A DNA stretch of 64,000 nt from Clostridia bacterium (lineage in GTDB: Bacteria; Bacillota; Clostridia; TANB77; CAG-465): NCBI GenBank assembly GCA_017536445.1, contig JAFXHJ010000006.1, forward strand, positions 1 to 64,000, given 5' to 3'. Below the pieces are notes generated by a model. That model did not search any database, had not been told where the DNA came from, and saw nothing but the letters and a program-made list of their open reading frames with translations. The position numbers and the translations under genes are program-made. Below are positions 59,938-64,000 of this stretch, one piece after another (within the stretch, counting starts at the first letter, position 1; each line of letters begins with the position of its first letter).

Positions 59938-62664
59938 ATGAGAAGTAAATTACCAAACAACTTAAAAAGAGGGGTAAAAGTGTTTGGTATGATGTTAGGA
60001 ATAGCTCTTTTATCTAATCCGGTACATGGTATATTAAAGAATAATTTGCCAGTATCCAAGATATCCGATGAGTTTCCTGAATCGTATCAAATGTATATAG
60101 ATAATCTTAAGGAAGTATATCCAAATGCTAAGTTTAAAGCGGTATATACTGGCCTTAAATGGAATACGGTCCTAAAACACGAATCGTATGATACAAACAA
60201 AAGAATAAGTACAGTTCCAAAGAGCTATTCGGCTGCATGGAAAATGAACGGAGAGAACATTAAGATAGATGGTTCCTTTGTGGCAGCTTCTAAATCTGCA
60301 GTTGCTTATGTAATGGATCCAAGAAATTCGTTATACAAAAATAGAGTTTTTCAATTTGAAGGATTATCATATAACGAACATATAACAACTGATGTAATAG
60401 AAAAAGTAATAGCAGGTTCGCCTATGGTTGGAACATATGCTAAAAAATATAAAAATGCTGGTGTATGGATAGATATGGACCTATCTTACTCAGAAATAAT
60501 AAACAAGGTAGGTGGGGAATTAAAGGTAAGTAGTGTATACATTGCTTCAAGAATGATACAAGAAACTTCAGGGGATATAATTAACAATGGAAGTATTAAT
60601 GGTTCTAACGCAACTTACCCAGGAGTATACAATTTCTTTAACATTGGTTCTACTCCAAATGCAGATGGCACGGGTTCAGTTACAAACGGACTTAAGCACG
60701 CTAAATCACAAGGCTGGACAACACCATACCTATCTATTTATGGTGGAGTAAATAAAATAAAATCTACATATATTAAGTATGGACAAGATACAGTGTATTT
60801 CCAAAAGTTTGACGTAAACAATCCTTATGGAAATGCAACAGCTCTTATGGCATATCAATATCAAACAAATATACTAGCTCCAATAAGTGAAAGTAAAATA
60901 TCATATGCTGCATATAAGAAATTAGATATGTTGGAAGATACGCCGTTTATATTCTATATACCAGTATATGAAAATATGCCAGAAGATCCTGCACCTTATC
61001 CAGCGGGAGATACAGCAGTATTTGATAAAGATAACACAAGAGTATATTTAGATGATACTACAACAAAAGGTAAAGAATCGTTTAACATACGTTCATCTGC
61101 AAACTCAGAATTAGATAATGTAATATATACATTTACAGAAACTTCAAATGATCCGGATGAAAGAGTAATCTTTACTAGAACGAAAAAAGGTAATGGCTAT
61201 GATTGGGATTATGTAGAAGCTAAAATAGATGGTAAATTAATTAAAGGTTATGTTTGGAAAGATTATGTACAAACATATGAATATACTAAAGTAGAAAGCA
61301 TAACTTTAGATAAAACTGAAGCTACAATTGAAGAAGGAGATAAACTAATAATAGTTGCAACTGTTCTTCCAAATGAAGCTAGATTTAAAGAAATAATATG
61401 GACTACTAGTGATGCTAATGTGCTTACTGTAGAAAATGGAGAAATAACTACAGTAGGAATTGGTACAGCAACAGTTACAGCTACAACAGAAGATCAAGGT
61501 AAAGTAGCAACTGTACAAGTAACAGTAAAAGAAAAAACTTATGATATTACTCTAGATAAAGAGGAATATACAGTAGAAGCTGGTGAACAAATTGAACCAG
61601 TAATAACTACTAAAAATATTGAATCATATACATTAAAAGTATCTGATGAAACTAAAGCTGAAGTAATAGATAACAAGATAATTAAAGGACTAGCAGAAGG
61701 TGAAATAGAAATAGAAGCTCATGCATCAAATGTAGAACTTGTAAAGAAAGCAAAACTTATTGTTACACCAATGCAGTACACAATAACTTTAGATAAAGAA
61801 GAATATGAAGTAGAAGTAGATAGTTTAGTAGAACCAATAGTTACTCTAAAAAATATTGAAGGATATACTCTAGAAGTTGTAGATGAGGCAAAGGCTATAG
61901 TAGAAGATAATAAAATAAAAGGTGTAGCAGAAGGTGAAACTGTGTTAAGAGTACTTGGAACAGGTACAGAAGTTGTTAAAGAAGTTAAACTTACAGTTCT
62001 TCCTAAAGAATATAAAATAACTTTAGACAAAGAAGAATATACAGTTAGAGTAACCAAATATGTAGAACCAATAGTTACATTAAAGAATATCGAGTCATAC
62101 ACTTTAGAAGTAGTAGATGAGGCAAAAGCTATAGTGGAAGAAAATAAGATTAAAGGTGTAGAAGTTGGAGAAACAACTTTAAGAGTATTAGGTACAGGAA
62201 CTGAAATTGTTAAAGAGGTAAAGCTTACAGTATTACCTAATGAATCTTATACAATAGATGAAAGTATAATAGATACAGAAAATGTATTAACTAATATCCA
62301 AACATCTACAACGGTAGAAACACTACTTTCAAAAATACAAGTAGAAGGTTTAAGTATAAAGGTTACAAATGAAGCTGGAACTGAACTTACAGGGGATAAT
62401 AAAGTAGGAACAGGAACAAAAATAACATTTGTAAGGGAAGACGGAACAACATATGTTGAGAAGGAAATAGTAATTCGCGGTGATGTAACAGGAGATGGAT
62501 TAATAAATTCAGCAGATTTATTAAAGATAGTAAAATACTTAAAAGGTACAACAACGCTTAATACAAAAGCAGCTGATGCTACTATAGATAATTTAGTAAA
62601 CTCAGCAGATTTATTAAAAATAGTAAAACACTTAAAAGGCACAAGCCTAATAGATTTCAAATAG
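59938..62664 (+). CDS. secreted glucosaminidase with Ig-like repeats and a C-terminal dockerin
   Basis: A 908-residue exported protein. A signal-like helix (VKVFGMMLGIALLSNPVHG, residues 13-31) is followed by a glucosaminidase domain with ASRMIQETSG (likely catalytic Glu near 209), YNFFNIGS and ALMAYQYQTNI; an SH3-like segment (about 375-450); a Big_2-type Ig domain (about 455-530); three tandem repeats of about 78 residues (535-770); and a dockerin-like end (from about 848) with two NSADLLKIVK(Y/H)LKGT segments. The first has the calcium-loop VTGDGLINSADLL; the second, TIDNLVNSADLL, is less complete. It probably remodels peptidoglycan while bound to a surface partner. Confidence 0.88.
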   Translation: MRSKLPNNLKRGVKVFGMMLGIALLSNPVHGILKNNLPVSKISDEFPESYQMYIDNLKEVYPNAKFKAVYTGLKWNTVLKHESYDTNKRISTVPKSYSAAWKMNGENIKIDGSFVAASKSAVAYVMDPRNSLYKNRVFQFEGLSYNEHITTDVIEKVIAGSPMVGTYAKKYKNAGVWIDMDLSYSEIINKVGGELKVSSVYIASRMIQETSGDIINNGSINGSNATYPGVYNFFNIGSTPNADGTGSVTNGLKHAKSQGWTTPYLSIYGGVNKIKSTYIKYGQDTVYFQKFDVNNPYGNATALMAYQYQTNILAPISESKISYAAYKKLDMLEDTPFIFYIPVYENMPEDPAPYPAGDTAVFDKDNTRVYLDDTTTKGKESFNIRSSANSELDNVIYTFTETSNDPDERVIFTRTKKGNGYDWDYVEAKIDGKLIKGYVWKDYVQTYEYTKVESITLDKTEATIEEGDKLIIVATVLPNEARFKEIIWTTSDANVLTVENGEITTVGIGTATVTATTEDQGKVATVQVTVKEKTYDITLDKEEYTVEAGEQIEPVITTKNIESYTLKVSDETKAEVIDNKIIKGLAEGEIEIEAHASNVELVKKAKLIVTPMQYTITLDKEEYEVEVDSLVEPIVTLKNIEGYTLEVVDEAKAIVEDNKIKGVAEGETVLRVLGTGTEVVKEVKLTVLPKEYKITLDKEEYTVRVTKYVEPIVTLKNIESYTLEVVDEAKAIVEENKIKGVEVGETTLRVLGTGTEIVKEVKLTVLPNESYTIDESIIDTENVLTNIQTSTTVETLLSKIQVEGLSIKVTNEAGTELTGDNKVGTGTKITFVREDGTTYVEKEIVIRGDVTGDGLINSADLLKIVKYLKGTTTLNTKAADATIDNLVNSADLLKIVKHLKGTSLIDFK
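61540..62244 (+). repeat. three tandem coding repeats of about 235 bases
   Basis: Units at 61540-61776, 61777-62010 and 62011-62244 each encode Y(D/T/K)ITLDKEEY...(I/V)EPIVTLKNIE.YTLEVVDEAKA. Units 2 and 3 are nearly identical in protein sequence; unit 1 is more diverged. This indicates recent internal duplication. Confidence 0.9.
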
Positions 62665-62673
62665 AGGTGAAAA

Positions 62674-63852
62674 ATGAGTAAAATAAAGAAAATATTTAGT
62701 AGTATATTAGTTATATTTGTATTTGCCGTAATGCTAACGACAACTTATGCAGCAAGTGCATCAATAACAGCTGCTAAAAAAACAGCATATGTTGGAGATA
62801 AGGTTAAAGTTACAGTAACAGTAAAAGCTGCTGCATGGAATCTTAAAGTTTCTGGAAGTGCATCAGGAGATATAATAGGATTTAATATGGATGGAGTAAA
62901 CCAAACTACAACAAAAACATATACAGTAAAATGTAGTAAGGTTGGAACATATACAGTAAAGATTTCTGGAGATATTACAGATGCAAATGATGCAAATAGC
63001 ATAATAAATAAATCTGTAACAATAACAGTAAAAGAAAAGCCTGCTACAGAAGATAAAGATACTACAACAACTACAAAATCTTCAAACTGTAATTTAAGTA
63101 AAATATCTTTAAGTGTTGAAGGATTAAGCTTTAAGTCTAGTCAAACGACATATAATATTAAAGTTGGAGCAGATGTAGAAAATATAACAGTAAAAGCAAC
63201 TACAGCACATTCTAAAGCAACATATACAGTAAGTGGTAATAAGAATCTTAAGGCTGGAAACAATGTAATTAAAATAGTTGTTAAAGCTGAAAACGGTGCA
63301 ACAAAAACATATAAAATAAATGTAGAAAAAGAAGGAGATATAGAAGAAACATCTTCGTCCCTAACAAATCTAATAATAGAAAATATGGAATTTGAAGAAC
63401 CATTTACAAAAACAGAAACAGAATATAAAGCTAAACCAATTAAATATACTGAAGAATCACTTAATGTTTTAGCATTTACTGAAGCTGAACAAGCTACGTA
63501 TGTAGTAGAAGGAGCAGACAAATTAAAAGTTGGCGAAAATACGGTAAAAGTAATAGTAACATCTTTAGATGAGAGTAGTACAACAGAATATACAGTTATA
63601 TTTGAAATGCTTGCTAAAGAGGAAGAAAATGCATACGTATCTATATATGGTGAAAACAACAATTTAAATAGTAACAAAACAGAAGAAAAACCAAACAAAT
63701 TAGCATACGTTTTAAATAACAGTTCATTGGTAATACTTGTTTATGCTTTAGCTTTAGTCGAGTTTGCGCAAGTAATTTACTTATACATAAAACTAAATAA
63801 AACTGAAAAAGAATTAGAAGCTGAAAGAGCAAAGAGAAATAAAGTTGAATAA
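62674..63852 (+). CDS. membrane-anchored cadherin-like/Ig-like surface protein
   Basis: A 392-residue exported protein. A signal peptide (IFSSILVIFVFAVMLTTTYAASA, residues about 7-29) leads to a beta-domain (SITAAKKTAYVGDKVKVTVTVKA..., 30-122), a Thr-rich linker and two cadherin-like beta-sandwich domains (NLSKISLSVEGLSFKSSQTTYNI..., and SLTNLIIENMEFEEPFTKTETEY...). A C-terminal membrane helix (LVILVYALALVEFAQVIYLYI, about 350-370) precedes a charged tail. The start is 9 bases after the dockerin gene with AGAGGTG, so they are co-transcribed. The first domain could be a cohesin-like receptor for the dockerin, but I cannot confirm a cohesin fold. Confidence 0.8.
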   Translation: MSKIKKIFSSILVIFVFAVMLTTTYAASASITAAKKTAYVGDKVKVTVTVKAAAWNLKVSGSASGDIIGFNMDGVNQTTTKTYTVKCSKVGTYTVKISGDITDANDANSIINKSVTITVKEKPATEDKDTTTTTKSSNCNLSKISLSVEGLSFKSSQTTYNIKVGADVENITVKATTAHSKATYTVSGNKNLKAGNNVIKIVVKAENGATKTYKINVEKEGDIEETSSSLTNLIIENMEFEEPFTKTETEYKAKPIKYTEESLNVLAFTEAEQATYVVEGADKLKVGENTVKVIVTSLDESSTTEYTVIFEMLAKEEENAYVSIYGENNNLNSNKTEEKPNKLAYVLNNSSLVILVYALALVEFAQVIYLYIKLNKTEKELEAERAKRNKVE

Positions 63853-63854
63853 AA

Positions 63855-63894
63855 GTAAAAGAGATATGCTGAAAAACATATCTCTTTTACTTTA
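63855..63894 (+). terminator. intrinsic terminator
   Basis: GTAAAAGAGATATG / CATATCTCTTTTAC hairpin after the surface-protein operon. Confidence 0.88.
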
Positions 63895-63960
63895 TAGATA
63901 TTGTAAAAAAACAAAATATGTAATAGTATATCTGTATAAGAAACGAAAGCGGGAATGTAT

Positions 63961-64000
63961 ATGAAAAACAGAAAAGGGATATCATTAATAGTACTAGTTA
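63961..64000 (+). CDS. start of a prepilin-like protein (partial)
   Basis: Only 13 codons are inside the window: MKNRKGISLIVLV. A short basic start, Gly at the cleavage point and a run of hydrophobic residues is the type IV prepilin / pseudopilin signal, though the usual Glu at +5 is not seen (ISLIV). Proteins with this GISLIVLV start form expanded families in uncultured Clostridia, some with C-terminal variable domains like the one at 1-383 (recalled, not checked). The ribosome-binding site is weak (GCGGGAATGTAT). Confidence 0.6.
   Translation, partial: MKNRKGISLIVLV

Overview
The window is AT-rich Firmicutes DNA, most likely from an uncultured, gut-type member of the Clostridia. The evidence is a set of endospore genes (spoIID-, spoIIP-, spoIVA-, dpaA- and bofA-like), a divIVA-like gene, rny, a T-box leader in front of pheST, a desulfoferrodoxin (strict anaerobe) and a Clostridia-style dockerin. 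No rRNA, integrase, transposase, CRISPR array or reverse transcriptase is visible. The species cannot be named from the sequence.

Layout. 1-383 is the 3' end of a protein whose last part looks like a variable region of a diversity-generating retroelement (DGR). 525-2991 holds pssA and a cluster of three small single-gene units, two of them with a Spo0A-like DNA-binding C terminus. 3059-6830 is the T-box-pheS-pheT unit. 7453-18771 mixes sporulation genes (spoIID, spoIIP, spoIVA), a divIVA-like gene, rny, folC, dinB and small genes. 18930-31874 carries recJ, an MBL hydrolase, ung, queA, a long coiled-coil protein, tgt, cls, dpaA, uppP and folD. 31917-41144 carries a lone VirD4/TraG-like ATPase, pth, rplU, rpmA, trpS, an unknown 478-residue protein, obg, bofA, tRNA-Gly and a CNNM/CBS protein. 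41322-56361 has two large ABC exporters, an F420-ligase-like protein, an acyltransferase-like protein, corA, radA, carD, tRNA-Thr and a frameshifted uridine-kinase-like gene. 56403-59392 is a second cluster of small accessory genes, with a bifunctional NMN adenylyltransferase/Nudix protein. 59453-64000 has desulfoferrodoxin, a dockerin-bearing glucosaminidase, a membrane-anchored cadherin-like protein and the start of a prepilin-like gene.

Two gene populations are interleaved. Housekeeping and sporulation genes are very AT-rich and AGA-rich. About a dozen small genes have higher GC, different codon choice, their own near-consensus promoter (often with an extended TGnTATAAT -10) and their own terminator; they look like independently acquired single-gene cassettes.

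The best candidates for undescribed biology are: (i) the DGR-type variable region and the prepilin-like start at opposite ends of the window; (ii) the tandem Spo0A-C-like regulators; (iii) four large unknown or orphan proteins with host-like composition set among housekeeping genes (HEFGH metallopeptidase candidate, long coiled coil, lone TraG/VirD4-like ATPase, HFTS-type protein), which could be parts of one dispersed secretion-like system; (iv) a dockerin enzyme next to a membrane-anchored adhesin-like partner. All functional assignments rest on motif reading, without database searches.
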